Assembly: GCF_000953655.1 (NCBI RefSeq)
Contig: NZ_LN681225.1
Span: 2,507,001-2,571,000, forward strand
Length of the DNA: 64,000 nucleotides
DNA from: Legionella hackeliae
Lineage (GTDB): Bacteria; Pseudomonadota; Gammaproteobacteria; Legionellales; Legionellaceae
Reading direction: 5' to 3'
Positions 1-8,607 of the stretch are shown here, in pieces (positions within the stretch are counted from its first letter, which is position 1; the number at the start of each line of letters is the position of its first letter). Below the pieces are notes generated by a model. The model was not told the DNA's origin, did no database searches, and saw nothing but the letters and a program-made list of their open reading frames with translations. Position numbers and translations under genes: made by a program.

Positions 1-65
1 AGGTTTTGTTTTTAGCTACTTTTTATATTACTCTCAACTGTCTGTCTAAAAAATAAGTAAAGCAC

Positions 66-698
66 ATGACTCAAACTTGTTATTACCTAACTTACGAACA
101 AAACCACCCTTTTTTTTACTCGAAAAATTTTTCTCCAGTAAACTCTAAAGAATTAAGTGGCTTCTTTGCTTTTGTTGCCTATGAAAATGCTGGGGAATTT
201 CTATTTGTATTGCGCCGGGCAATAAACTATCAAACCAATCACTCAGGCATTTCATTAATGCTTCAACCCCACAAAACTATCGAACGCCTTAATTTTTTTG
301 TTGAACCTAAACATCATTATCGTCTAAGTCATTTTATTAAAGACCAACCCAAGTTTGGTGGTGAGTTCCTTCTCTTCGAAGGAGAAATTGTATTTTGGAA
401 TTTTAAAAGCCGATGTTACTCCCTGAGTAAATCAGATTATCACGATAACAATCCCAACCTTCAAGCAAGCATCCAACAAACGTCATTACCAACCAATCGT
501 TTTATTAGTGCAAAAAAAGCAGATCACTTTGCAGAGACCAGTTTAACTATTCATTTTAAATCCAATGGAGAATTTCTAATACCAGAGGATGCGTCCAAGA
601 CAGTTGTATTGCTTAATACCCAGTTAGAGTTAGTGCCAATGCCTTCTTTACTCGAGGAGGACCCAGTAACACATACACTGATTTGTTCCAGTCCATAA
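66..698 (+). CDS. Hypothetical protein (210 aa)
   Basis: I do not recognise this protein. It has no signal peptide or membrane segment and is rich in Phe, Asn and His. The N-terminal half alternates short hydrophobic stretches with charged turns, as expected of a small soluble beta-rich protein. No catalytic motif stands out. It begins at an ATG with only a weak upstream purine stretch and is followed after about 80 bases by a second small unknown gene on the same strand, so the two may be co-transcribed. A secreted Dot/Icm substrate is possible given the genus and the polar C-terminus (acidic EED followed by Thr/Ser), but nothing decides this. Confidence 0.6.
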   Translation: MTQTCYYLTYEQNHPFFYSKNFSPVNSKELSGFFAFVAYENAGEFLFVLRRAINYQTNHSGISLMLQPHKTIERLNFFVEPKHHYRLSHFIKDQPKFGGEFLLFEGEIVFWNFKSRCYSLSKSDYHDNNPNLQASIQQTSLPTNRFISAKKADHFAETSLTIHFKSNGEFLIPEDASKTVVLLNTQLELVPMPSLLEEDPVTHTLICSSP

Positions 699-777
699 TA
701 GATAATCATAATTATTTGAATTGACTTTGTCCTCTAAAATTATAAAATGTGACCAAACTAACCATTTAAGAATCACT

Positions 778-1071
778 ATGAATCCAGAAAATCATATAAT
801 TACCAGACTTTTACGCTTCCTTAATTTCAATAAAGAAGCCAATCAATTTGTTAGATCACTTTTAGGACAAAATCAGTCAGGACTCCTCCTCCATCCAGAT
901 ATACTAAGAGCAGCTGATTTAATTCAACTACGAACACCAACTCCTGTCCCTATGTTCTCTTCCAAGAGTCAAACAGAGATTTTTCAAAAGGTAGTTCAGG
1001 AATTAAAACTCACTCAAATTACTAATCCATTTATTACTACACCTGATGAACAAGACCAATTAGGGATGTAA
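778..1071 (+). CDS. Hypothetical protein (97 aa)
   Basis: A small protein of unknown function. The frame opens at a TTG at 721, but the ATG at 778 is the more credible start because the first 19 residues from TTG have no recognisable RBS ahead of them. The product is helical and basic near its N-terminus (LLRFLNF, NKEANQFVRSLL), with a Pro/Thr-rich centre and an acidic C-terminus. There is no signal peptide or membrane segment. It lies 79 bases downstream of another unknown gene on the same strand and may share its transcript. Coding status is likely but not certain because of its size. Confidence 0.45.
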   Translation: MNPENHIITRLLRFLNFNKEANQFVRSLLGQNQSGLLLHPDILRAADLIQLRTPTPVPMFSSKSQTEIFQKVVQELKLTQITNPFITTPDEQDQLGM

Positions 1072-1189
1072 TTTTTTGCAGTGAGTTTGTCAATCGCACA
1101 CAAACTTATTGCACATGTTAAAACAACAAGATATTTACCCAAGATTCTTAATTGTTTACTATCTTAAAAATTTTACTGCAGGAAGCATT

Positions 1190-1672
1190 ATGAATAAACT
1201 AGCCACTTTAACGTTATTTTCTCTTGTTAGCTTATACAGCTATGCTACTCAAGTTCAAGCAATTATTACTACCACAAGCGACAATAAAGAAATTGGTAAG
1301 GTTCTTTTTACCGATACCGACTATGGGTTGCTAATTGTACCCAGCCTGTCTGCACTCCCACCCGGCTTACGTGGGTTTCATTTACATCAGCATGCCGATT
1401 GCGGGGATAAAGGTAAGCACGCCGGGGCTCATTATGATCCTAAGAATACAAATAGTCACCAAGGCCCTTATGGGGAAGGACATTTAGGTGATTTGCCCAT
1501 CCTGTATGTGGCTGCTGATGGCAGTGCCACAACACCCACGTTAGCACCACGTTTAAAAACCCATGATCTTAAAGGATTAGCTGTGATGATCCATGCTGGC
1601 GGAGATAACTATAGCGATAATCCACCATTGGGCGGTGGCGGCGATCGAATCGCCTGTGGCCCCATTAAATAA
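1190..1672 (+). CDS. sodC: Superoxide dismutase [Cu-Zn], periplasmic
   Basis: Converts superoxide to hydrogen peroxide and oxygen in the periplasm. The ATG at 1190 has a good RBS (AGGAAG about 5 bases upstream); an earlier in-frame ATG at 1109 would bury the signal peptide. From 1190 the product is 160 aa with a signal peptide of about 24 residues ending QVQA. The metal-site signature [10 protein letters not shown] gives copper-ligand histidines and the first Cys of the conserved disulfide. It is followed by the zinc-loop region ([16 protein letters not shown]), the active-site segment [11 protein letters not shown] and the C-terminal [10 protein letters not shown] with the second disulfide Cys. 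The length matches bacterial SodC. It converges on ahpD across a hairpin, so three antioxidant genes sit together. Confidence 0.95.
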   Translation: MNKLATLTLFSLVSLYSYATQVQAIITTTSDNKEIGKVLFTDTDYGLLIVPSLSALPPGLRGFHLHQHADCGDKGKHAGAHYDPKNTNSHQGPYGEGHLGDLPILYVAADGSATTPTLAPRLKTHDLKGLAVMIHAGGDNYSDNPPLGGGGDRIACGPIK

Positions 1673-1676
1673 TTCT

Positions 1677-1700
1677 ATTGCCCATCTTACGATGGGCAAT
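1677..1700. terminator. Bidirectional terminator hairpin between sodC and ahpD
   Basis: A perfect 10-bp inverted repeat (ATTGCCCATC / GATGGGCAAT) with a TTAC loop sits in the 34 bases between the convergent stop codons of sodC and ahpD. The flanks are AT-rich on both sides but without a long T tract. The position argues for termination in both directions. Confidence 0.7.
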
Positions 1701-1706
1701 ACCATT

Positions 1707-2219
1707 TTATAATCCAAGAGTAACAGCAGTGCTGTGAATAACAGCACTAATACGTCCAATACGCGCAAGTGCTTGTGCTGAAAGCCCATGTTCTTTAAGT
1801 TGACGAGTATGAGCACTCATACAAGCACCACATCCGTTTAATATCGATACTGCGAGAGAAAAAACTTCAAAGCTAACCCGATCCACTCCTGGACTCATCA
1901 TCCCTTGCATGCGAAGACCTGCAGGAATTTGTGCTAACTCTGGTTGTTCACTTAAATGAATGAAGCGATAATAAACATTAGTCATGGCCATCAAGCTGGC
2001 CGCAAGTTTGGCCGACTCGCTGATATTCTCTGCATGAGGTAAAGCCAATAACTCGCGAATTAACGATTGATTTCCTAAATGGTAAGCAACAGCAAGCGCA
2101 CTACCTACAATTTGTTGTTCACTTAAACCATCCGTCTGAGTTAAATCAAGCACCTTGCCTAAATTGATCCGTACATCTTTAGCAAATTCAGGTAATTGCT
2201 CTTTAATATTTTCAAGCAT
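1707..2219 (-). CDS. ahpD: Alkyl hydroperoxide reductase AhpD
   Basis: AhpD is the thiol-disulfide reductant that recharges AhpC-type peroxiredoxins, itself reduced through lipoyl proteins in the mycobacterial system. The protein is 170 aa, close to the family length. The catalytic CxxC with following His is intact: C130, C133 and H137 (NGCGACMSAH), with E118 in the preceding helix. These match the residue numbers of M. tuberculosis AhpD. A purine-rich GGGGGAC precedes the ATG. It lies 66 bases downstream of ahpC on the same strand and is surely co-transcribed. L. pneumophila carries a comparable ahpC2-ahpD pair. Confidence 0.95.
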   Translation of the reverse strand: MLENIKEQLPEFAKDVRINLGKVLDLTQTDGLSEQQIVGSALAVAYHLGNQSLIRELLALPHAENISESAKLAASLMAMTNVYYRFIHLSEQPELAQIPAGLRMQGMMSPGVDRVSFEVFSLAVSILNGCGACMSAHTRQLKEHGLSAQALARIGRISAVIHSTAVTLGL

Positions 2220-2285
2220 AATTTTGTCCCCCTACCTAGTTGCCTTGACAAAATTGTGCCAAGGCTTGTTGATTAATTATCAAAT

Positions 2286-2825
2286 TTATTCGATATGAAT
2301 AGTTTCTTCCCCTTTTTTCCAATTGCAAGGACAAAGTTCATCGGTTTGCAATGCATCCAATACTCGTAATACCTCTTGTGGATTACGCCCTACGTTTAAA
2401 TCAGTAACCATTACGAAACGAGTTATACCCTGAGGATCAACAATAAATGTAGCTCGTTGTGCTACGCCTTCCTCAAGGTCAAGAATACCCAGCGACTGGC
2501 TTAAATTTCGCTTTATATCGGCTAACATTGGAAATGGTAGATCATGTAAATCGGGATGTTGCTTTCTCCAGGCTAAATGGACAAACTCACTATCTATACT
2601 AACCCCTAACACTTGCGTATCACGATCATTAAATTCACCATTTAATTTTCCAAACTCAGCAATTTCCGTTGGGCAAACAAAAGTAAAGTCTTTTGGCCAG
2701 AAGAAGACAACCAACCATTTCCCCTGATAGGTTTCGTTCGAAATCGTTTTAAACGCCCCATGAACATCACTACTGACTGTTGCTTTTAAGTTAAATTCAG
2801 GAAATTTATCCCCTACAGTAATCAT
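2286..2825 (-). CDS. ahpC: Alkyl hydroperoxide reductase AhpC (peroxiredoxin)
   Basis: A typical 2-Cys peroxiredoxin reducing organic and hydrogen peroxides in the cytoplasm. The frame extends upstream to 2852, but the ATG at 2825 has an ideal AGGAGG six bases ahead and gives the standard N-terminus MITVGDKFPEF, so it is taken as the start (179 aa). The peroxidatic cysteine is C51 in DFTFVCPTEIAEF. The C-terminus has a CPC pair (C165/C167) that supplies the resolving cysteine. The pairing with AhpD rather than AhpF, and the sequence type, indicate the AhpC2/AhpD system. It is transcribed divergently from the large effector gene, with about 195 bases between them. Confidence 0.95.
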   Translation of the reverse strand: MITVGDKFPEFNLKATVSSDVHGAFKTISNETYQGKWLVVFFWPKDFTFVCPTEIAEFGKLNGEFNDRDTQVLGVSIDSEFVHLAWRKQHPDLHDLPFPMLADIKRNLSQSLGILDLEEGVAQRATFIVDPQGITRFVMVTDLNVGRNPQEVLRVLDALQTDELCPCNWKKGEETIHIE

Positions 2826-2900
2826 TATTGTCCTCCTAATAATTTGTTTCATCTTTAATGTAGACCGCGCACATTAATAAGTAAAATTGAATATATTTAT

Positions 2901-2922
2901 GATTTTGATTGATAAAATCAAT
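2901..2922. promoter_or_regulatory. Inverted repeat in the ahpC / effector divergent promoter region
   Basis: The AT-rich spacer between ahpC and the gene at 3022 contains a symmetric element, ATTGAT-AAA-ATCAAT (2908-2922), overlapping a second imperfect pairing (GATTTT at 2901-2906 with AAAATC at 2914-2919). It could be an operator for ahpC, or simply an AT-rich palindrome. No match to a named regulator box was established. Confidence 0.25.
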
Positions 2923-3021
2923 TAAAAAAACTGTTAACTATTAAAACTTTATGTTTATTTAAAATTTTTAATATGGTAAAAATGCTCACTTTTTTATTTT
3001 TTAAAACTTAGGAGAAGATAG

Positions 3022-6000
3022 GTGAAGCCAATTGTTTTTTTTACGGATGCAGGCAAAGACGGTGATGATTTAGCAGCATTAATCAGTGTTCTACAGGCAA
3101 AATCAGCAGGCGTTATTCCAATGGACACACCTATCTATATGGTGACAACTGATGAGGTACCTAGTACTGAAAAAGGAATACAAGATCTAGACGGACAGTA
3201 TGGTTTGCGAGCACTTTATTTGAATATGCAGCTTACCAAATTTAAACAACAGTTACCCTCTTTACCGCCCGAGGCATTCCCGATAATACTAGTCGGTCCT
3301 AAAACAACCTATTATCAATTTAATCCTGAAAAGAAAGCATTTTATAATGTAGAAACAGACAGCGTTCCTTTTTATCCAACTGAAGAAGTTCAGGAATATT
3401 ATGCAAAAACTGAAAGCGATAAATCGACTGTTGCATTAAATGCTGGATGGATAGAGAAATTGCAACAAGCAACCCCAGATGGTGCAACGCTTGTAAGTAT
3501 TGCCGCTTTTGATGCGGTTAGCGACTTTATTTCTGCAATTCCAGGTGAAAAGCAGCAAAATTTCAGCCTAACAACCATGGGTTATAACAAACCCTATTCA
3601 CAAGATGAATATGCACAAAAAATAACGAAGCCAAATGCTCTTCCTTATAATGCACGCAGTACAGATCCACATAAAGCTTCTCAGGCTATAAGCAATATTA
3701 CAAAATTAAATAGTTTTCATGTTGTTTCTGAATCAACACGTGCCGTACCAAAATATGATCAAAATAGCTGGTTAAACAGTTATTCAGAAATCATGGGTCG
3801 TGCTTATCCTTTATATGCTGGACGTTATGCTGAGTCTTCCTTATCAGCGATCGTCGAGTTTATGAAACACTCCAAATACCACGCATTTTGGCCTCACGAT
3901 GTTGTTGCCTCGCTGGCTGCGTTAATTGAGCAGGGTCAATGGGAGAAACTTCAGTTACCTAAACTCAAAAAAGAAATGTTGTTTACCGGCGTTGAAACTG
4001 TTAAGGGTCAAACTGTTAATTTACGTATGGTAGGCAAAACAGGCGTATTAATAGATGCCAACGTTGCTATAGAAGAAAATGATATTAGCATTGGTACAGA
4101 AGCTCAATCATTTACTTTTGGAAAAGAAGTGGATGCGATTTTCTTTACCGCCCTTCTTCATTTTACGGCGATAGAAGCACTCCCGGCAGAACAAAAGAAA
4201 GAATTTGATTCGTTACAAGCTGGCTATAGGAACATTTTAAATTTGAAAGCACAGAGTTTTGACTTAAAGCATGCTGAAAAAATTGAGCCAACAGAAATAC
4301 AATCTATTGAAAAACAAATCAATGCAACCTGGACACTAATTAGTTTAAAAGAATTGCAAAGCCAACTAGCTGCACATATCTCAAACGAAGATGTCCAGTA
4401 CATACTCGGGAAAGCAAGCTTCGGTTATTCCTTAGCAAAATTAACGAATGATCAGGCTAAAGCTCTCAGTCGTTTTGTTGGGGAATTAATTGCGTGGGGT
4501 GAACAATTAGAAGACAAAACACTGCTCAATAATGACTTGCTAAAATTCATTAAAGATTTAGCTGAAGCCTTGCAGGCCATGGATTTTGATTTAACTGATC
4601 CCATAATTTCAAATCTGCAAAAAGCACTGCAACAAGTTTCTGTTGACAAGAAATTTACGGCATTAACAACCACTCTCTTTAGCGATTTAAGACAAGCTGC
4701 ACTGATGACGCAAAGAGTGAATGATTTACTCAAAGAAGATGGCAAGCTAGCTGTAGAATTCAAAAGAACCGGAAACAGTTTGTTGCATGCTCGCGCAGCA
4801 CTTCATGGTAATTTAGCGTTTGCATTTCCTGTAGGTATCCATGGTATGACTGAGTCCTATAAGGACATGCTAAGCTTAAAAAATCAAAAACCTTCTTACG
4901 GAAAAGCATTTTTTTACCATTTGATAATACACGATGCTGGCAAAGGGGATATTATTAAAAAAGCGGTCAGGATGAATGAAGAAGGTATTTACTTCATCGA
5001 GCTTGAAAATAATTTTTATCGATTAGAGCTTCACACTCGTAAGCCTCAAAAAGCAAGCAAAGAAGAGTTTGATCAAGCTACAGCACATGTTGATCATGAT
5101 GCAGCTCTTGAAGTATATGCAATAACAGGAGCGCATGAAAAAAGCTGTTCGCTGACAGAGTTTTTAATTTGGGGTGGACCAAATACAGAGATTAAAGATA
5201 AAGAAAAAATCGCTATCAGCGATGAATTAATTACCTTGTGTAATGAAACAAACATCGCGCAAATTATTCAAGGGGAAATTCCTTTTGAAGGTGTTAAAAA
5301 AGGGTTGGACTTATTTTTTAAAGCCTATCAGCAAGACCCAATGAAGGCTGAACTTATATTTGTACACCATTGCTATGATATTTTAGGCTCCTCTGGCGCA
5401 GACGTGTTTACCAGTACTGCCGGTAAAGATCCCGAAATTCATATAAAGATAAATTTGCTTTATGAAACACTTTTACAAGTTGCACAAGAATCGTTAGGCG
5501 AAAAAGCCAGCAGTGAAGCTTATCATCGCTATCGTCAAAAATTAGCTATTTCGATTCCAGAAATCACTCCTCAAGATAAATCACAAGAGAGCGTGATTCT
5601 TGCTAAAACACGTATTGCACAAATGCTACGTTGTCATTTATTCAAAACTCAAACTCATCCCGACACCAAGCAACTGGTGATTTCCGAGCAAGGCGCTTAT
5701 GAAAAGAGAACACAGTTATTTGTTGAAGCGATGGAAATAGCTGTGGGTCAGCTAGCCAAACCAGCGCAGGATACACTGATTGCTCTTCTTAACAGAAACG
5801 CAGGTAACCTTGAAAACCCTGCTATTATGGTCATGTACGGTCCTAAACTACTATTAACCGCAATAGCCGGTGCTGAATATGGAGGGATTGATCCAACTGA
5901 TAAGCAAGTTATTGCTGAGCGCTTGACACCGATGTTAAATCTCTACATCAAATTATATGAGCATCAAGCCTTCAATACACAGGCGCATAATGCAGTTTAT

Positions 6001-7068
6001 GGAGTTATTGATGTCAAAAATCTAGCTCTCATTACTCAAGCGCTTCCCCTGTGGTATCAAGCTGCTTCAGCCGAACAAAAAAATAATTTTGCCGATCTGT
6101 TGTTCTTCCTACAGCAAAAAGGTTTAACCCAAACGTTCCTGGATAAGCTTGGTAAAACTAATTTACTAGCCGATAAGGAGACACAATTAGCGAAGGTTAA
6201 AGAGGTTCTTGCCACTCTTGATACACCTTTTGAAGTGTCTGAAGCAGGCTTGGTAGCAAAGACTCAAAAGGCTGAAACCAAGACTCATGAAGAAACTGTT
6301 GTACCCCCAACAACAGCCAGCGAAGAGCAGAGCACCACAGAAAAACAAGCTACAATTGAAGGCTCTACTCATACTTCAACACCCGTCAAAGAAGAAGTTC
6401 TTAAAGCTGATGCAAAATCAACAGAGACTTCTGAAAAAGTTGTCACACCGCCCAAAGCTGTGGTTGAAGAAGATAAAAAAGTTGAGAAACCAGTCTCGCT
6501 TGATGGCTCTACTCATACTTCAATACCACCCAAAGTTACAGGACTTACAGCTGATGGAGAATCAACTACTGATGAAAAGAAACAACCAACAATCACGGCT
6601 GTGCCCAAGACAACCCTGGATCCTGACGTGTCGCAAATTGTCATCTTAATTAATAAAGCGACTACAAAAGCTGAAAAGCAAAAGGCTCTGCTTGATCAAA
6701 TCGCACCAAAAACTCTATCCACGATTCAATATCATGCACTTTATCAAGAGATTCAGGGTATTGATGAGTTAAATGAACATCGAAACCCTCGTCTGGATAG
6801 TTTCTTTGGAATAAAGAATACAACAACATGGCGAAATACTTTGGAGACTTTCAGACAGACTGCATTGAAAGCCTTGTTTGACGAAGTAAGCACTGAAAGT
6901 GATCGCAGCGTACAAATCGCTATGTTAGAGCAGGCGAGGGGACTATCTTTATTTAATGAGCATCGTAATAATTCAATTTTTACAGGTGCTTGGGGTAGAA
7001 CCACCGCTGTTAGACAGATCGATGAAAAACTAGAAGCGCTTCGTACCAACCAGCCTTCTTTTGCTTAA
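3022..7068 (+). CDS. Large probable Dot/Icm effector: nucleoside-hydrolase-like plus HD-phosphohydrolase-like
   Basis: A 1348-aa protein starting at GTG with a strong AGGAGA RBS. Residues 7-20 (FTDAGKDGDDLAAL) match the Ca-binding Asp cluster D-x-G-x-D-x-DD of inosine-uridine nucleoside hydrolases. H292-D293 in WPHDVVASLAAL resembles the C-terminal catalytic HD segment of the same fold, so residues 1 to about 310 are probably hydrolase-like. Residues 589-794 carry an HD-phosphohydrolase pattern: H589 or H595, H637-D638 in IIHDAGKGD, H689/H692-D693, H782-H783 and D794. This recalls HD-GYP enzymes and, less surely, the SidE-family phosphodiesterase. A Lys/Glu/Thr/Pro-rich linker (about 1075-1215) holds two GSTHTS copies. 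The C-terminus repeats NEHRN at 1251 and 1312. There is no signal peptide. Secretion by Dot/Icm is inferred from size, genus and context. Confidence 0.7.
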   Translation: MKPIVFFTDAGKDGDDLAALISVLQAKSAGVIPMDTPIYMVTTDEVPSTEKGIQDLDGQYGLRALYLNMQLTKFKQQLPSLPPEAFPIILVGPKTTYYQFNPEKKAFYNVETDSVPFYPTEEVQEYYAKTESDKSTVALNAGWIEKLQQATPDGATLVSIAAFDAVSDFISAIPGEKQQNFSLTTMGYNKPYSQDEYAQKITKPNALPYNARSTDPHKASQAISNITKLNSFHVVSESTRAVPKYDQNSWLNSYSEIMGRAYPLYAGRYAESSLSAIVEFMKHSKYHAFWPHDVVASLAALIEQGQWEKLQLPKLKKEMLFTGVETVKGQTVNLRMVGKTGVLIDANVAIEENDISIGTEAQSFTFGKEVDAIFFTALLHFTAIEALPAEQKKEFDSLQAGYRNILNLKAQSFDLKHAEKIEPTEIQSIEKQINATWTLISLKELQSQLAAHISNEDVQYILGKASFGYSLAKLTNDQAKALSRFVGELIAWGEQLEDKTLLNNDLLKFIKDLAEALQAMDFDLTDPIISNLQKALQQVSVDKKFTALTTTLFSDLRQAALMTQRVNDLLKEDGKLAVEFKRTGNSLLHARAALHGNLAFAFPVGIHGMTESYKDMLSLKNQKPSYGKAFFYHLIIHDAGKGDIIKKAVRMNEEGIYFIELENNFYRLELHTRKPQKASKEEFDQATAHVDHDAALEVYAITGAHEKSCSLTEFLIWGGPNTEIKDKEKIAISDELITLCNETNIAQIIQGEIPFEGVKKGLDLFFKAYQQDPMKAELIFVHHCYDILGSSGADVFTSTAGKDPEIHIKINLLYETLLQVAQESLGEKASSEAYHRYRQKLAISIPEITPQDKSQESVILAKTRIAQMLRCHLFKTQTHPDTKQLVISEQGAYEKRTQLFVEAMEIAVGQLAKPAQDTLIALLNRNAGNLENPAIMVMYGPKLLLTAIAGAEYGGIDPTDKQVIAERLTPMLNLYIKLYEHQAFNTQAHNAVYGVIDVKNLALITQALPLWYQAASAEQKNNFADLLFFLQQKGLTQTFLDKLGKTNLLADKETQLAKVKEVLATLDTPFEVSEAGLVAKTQKAETKTHEETVVPPTTASEEQSTTEKQATIEGSTHTSTPVKEEVLKADAKSTETSEKVVTPPKAVVEEDKKVEKPVSLDGSTHTSIPPKVTGLTADGESTTDEKKQPTITAVPKTTLDPDVSQIVILINKATTKAEKQKALLDQIAPKTLSTIQYHALYQEIQGIDELNEHRNPRLDSFFGIKNTTTWRNTLETFRQTALKALFDEVSTESDRSVQIAMLEQARGLSLFNEHRNNSIFTGAWGRTTAVRQIDEKLEALRTNQPSFA

Positions 7069-7073
7069 ATACA

Positions 7074-7107
7074 AAACTAGATCCAACATGAATGTTGGAT
7101 CTAGTTT
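7074..7107 (+). terminator. Transcription terminator after the 1348-aa gene
   Basis: A perfect 15-bp stem (AAACTAGATCCAACA with its complement) closes on a TGAA loop and begins five bases after the stop codon. The distal arm ends in TTT, but the T run is short and broken, so it may work as a stabilising 3' hairpin as much as a strict intrinsic terminator. Confidence 0.75.
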
Positions 7108-7232
7108 GATTGATTTCTGACTATTTTGGTGTTCAAATATCCTATTCTGTTATTGTGGAGACTTTGTATGTCTAAAGAAGAAATGATCTGTCGTATTGTT
7201 CAACAAATCACAAAGCAATCTTTGCAAAAAAC

Positions 7233-7652
7233 GTGTTGCCGGTGAAATTATTACTTTCCGAACTACTTACTTATCAAAATGAGCAAGTAGTTCGTTATTT
7301 TTGTCATCATTATCCAGATTTTTCTTATGAAGAAAGCCAACAGCTGTTTAGTGATCTCCTGGCCTGGATGTGGTTAAACGCCTCTCGTAAAATTGACGAC
7401 AAACCCACCTATTTATTCGGTCCTTTGCTGACTCTAGATAAAATTTGGCATGTTTTTATTTTGCACACAGAAGACTATATCAGTTTTTGCAATCATTATT
7501 TCGGGAGTTATTTTCATCATCACATCGAGCCTATCGGTTTAGAGCATAAACTTAACCCTGAAGAGCTTGCTGATTTTCTTAATGACGCTTTTGAATTACT
7601 TGGCAAAGAATGGATTGAACGCCATTTTAGTGCGCTTCTTCAGGAAATTTGA
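7233..7652 (+). CDS. GRDP-like (DUF1399-related) small protein, 5' end apparently frameshifted
   Basis: The 139-aa frame has the pattern LDKIWHVFILHTEDYISFC followed by HYFGSYFHHH. It resembles the WHxH...Y..FC...FG..HH signature of bacterial relatives of glycine-rich-domain proteins; the function of that group is unknown. No good ATG exists in this frame, only GTG at 7233 or 7242 with no RBS. A different frame starts at ATG 7168 behind a GGAG RBS and reads 25 codons to a TGA at 7243. Adding one A to the A6 run at about 7226-7231 would join the two into a continuous 161-aa protein. The gene may therefore be a recent frameshift mutant, a sequencing error, or use a -1 shift. It lies upstream of icmHF but has its own leader. 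Confidence 0.55.
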   Translation: MLPVKLLLSELLTYQNEQVVRYFCHHYPDFSYEESQQLFSDLLAWMWLNASRKIDDKPTYLFGPLLTLDKIWHVFILHTEDYISFCNHYFGSYFHHHIEPIGLEHKLNPEELADFLNDAFELLGKEWIERHFSALLQEI

Positions 7653-7693
7653 CACGAGTTTTTTACCCCCTCTTTTCTCCTGCATGAAAGCAA

Positions 7694-7722
7694 TTGTCAA
7701 CCGAGTCTATATAACGTATTAT
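7694..7722 (+). promoter_or_regulatory. Probable sigma-70 promoter of icmH-icmF
   Basis: TTGTCA at 7694-7699 and TATTAT at 7717-7722 are separated by 17 bases, about 100 bases upstream of the icmH start. Nothing else in this gap explains transcription of the pair. Assigned by eye against the consensus. Confidence 0.5.
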
Positions 7723-7821
7723 CTTTAACTCAACAATTCGCGTAAGTATCAATTTGAACAATTTTGTCAGTGCTCTTAACGCTGGCAAGTGACGTTAAAT
7801 GATTATTTTTGGAGTAAAGCC

Positions 7822-8607
7822 ATGACAGCCGAACGCTTTTCGGCCTCTATTGTGAACCGACTGTCATTACCTGGCGCCCAACAAATGCCTCAAGGCTATT
7901 ATCGCTCTAAATTATTTATTGCGCCTTTTACGACCAACCCGTTGGTTGCAGCAGCAGGCCCTTTGCTTTCTCTGCTTGAACGCTTGTACATAACACCTAC
8001 ACTGCCACCTATAAATAACATTCGCGACAATATTGAACATGAATTACGTGCTTTTCATAGTCGTTTGAGTGGGAAAACCTATACTGAAGAATTTGATGCA
8101 ATAGCACACTACTTATTATGTGCAACCATCGATGAATTACTAGGAAAGAATTATTTACGTCTTTATGGAAAAATTGCTGAGTTTAAAGCATTCACCCCCT
8201 CTTCTCATGATGATGTGGGTCCCCAACAACGATTTTTCGATATTGTGCGTTACATTAAGGAAAGACCAAATCAATACCTGGATTTAATTGAACTTGCTTA
8301 TTATTGTTTAATTACAGGCTTTGAGGGGGAACAACATGGACGCACAGATGGAAGACAGGTTTTAGATAATTTAATCGAAGAACTGTATCAATTGATCAAA
8401 CAACATCGCGTTAACAAGTCACATCAACTTTTTAAGGAACAAAGACTTGTTGATAACTTCCCCAAGAATTATAAACCACTAATAATCAGCTCGATTCTTG
8501 CCCTAAGTGTATTGATAGGTGGTTATTTAGCGAGTCATTTTTTACTTGAAAATCAGGCTAAATTTGTCCAGTTTGGACATACCGTGGCAGCTAAACTGGA
8601 TGACTGA
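7822..8607 (+). CDS. icmH: Type IVB secretion protein IcmH/DotU
   Basis: Inner-membrane protein that, with IcmF, stabilises the Dot/Icm core complex. It is homologous to TssL of type VI systems. The frame opens at GTG 7789, but ATG 7822 has GGAG seven bases upstream and gives 261 aa, the length I recall for L. pneumophila DotU. The large N-terminal part is cytoplasmic and helical, with the family region NNIRDNIEHELRAF and the segment FDIVRYIKERP. A single C-terminal membrane helix (about residues 222-245, SSILALSVLIGGYLASH) anchors it, leaving a short tail. Its stop codon overlaps the icmF start by one base, giving translational coupling. Confidence 0.93.
   Translation: MTAERFSASIVNRLSLPGAQQMPQGYYRSKLFIAPFTTNPLVAAAGPLLSLLERLYITPTLPPINNIRDNIEHELRAFHSRLSGKTYTEEFDAIAHYLLCATIDELLGKNYLRLYGKIAEFKAFTPSSHDDVGPQQRFFDIVRYIKERPNQYLDLIELAYYCLITGFEGEQHGRTDGRQVLDNLIEELYQLIKQHRVNKSHQLFKEQRLVDNFPKNYKPLIISSILALSVLIGGYLASHFLLENQAKFVQFGHTVAAKLDD

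Noticed and set aside
2930-3010. Possible PmrA box (TTTAATATG) upstream of the large effector gene
   Set aside because: Only one half-site matches and the second is not at the required spacing, so it is likely chance in AT-rich DNA.
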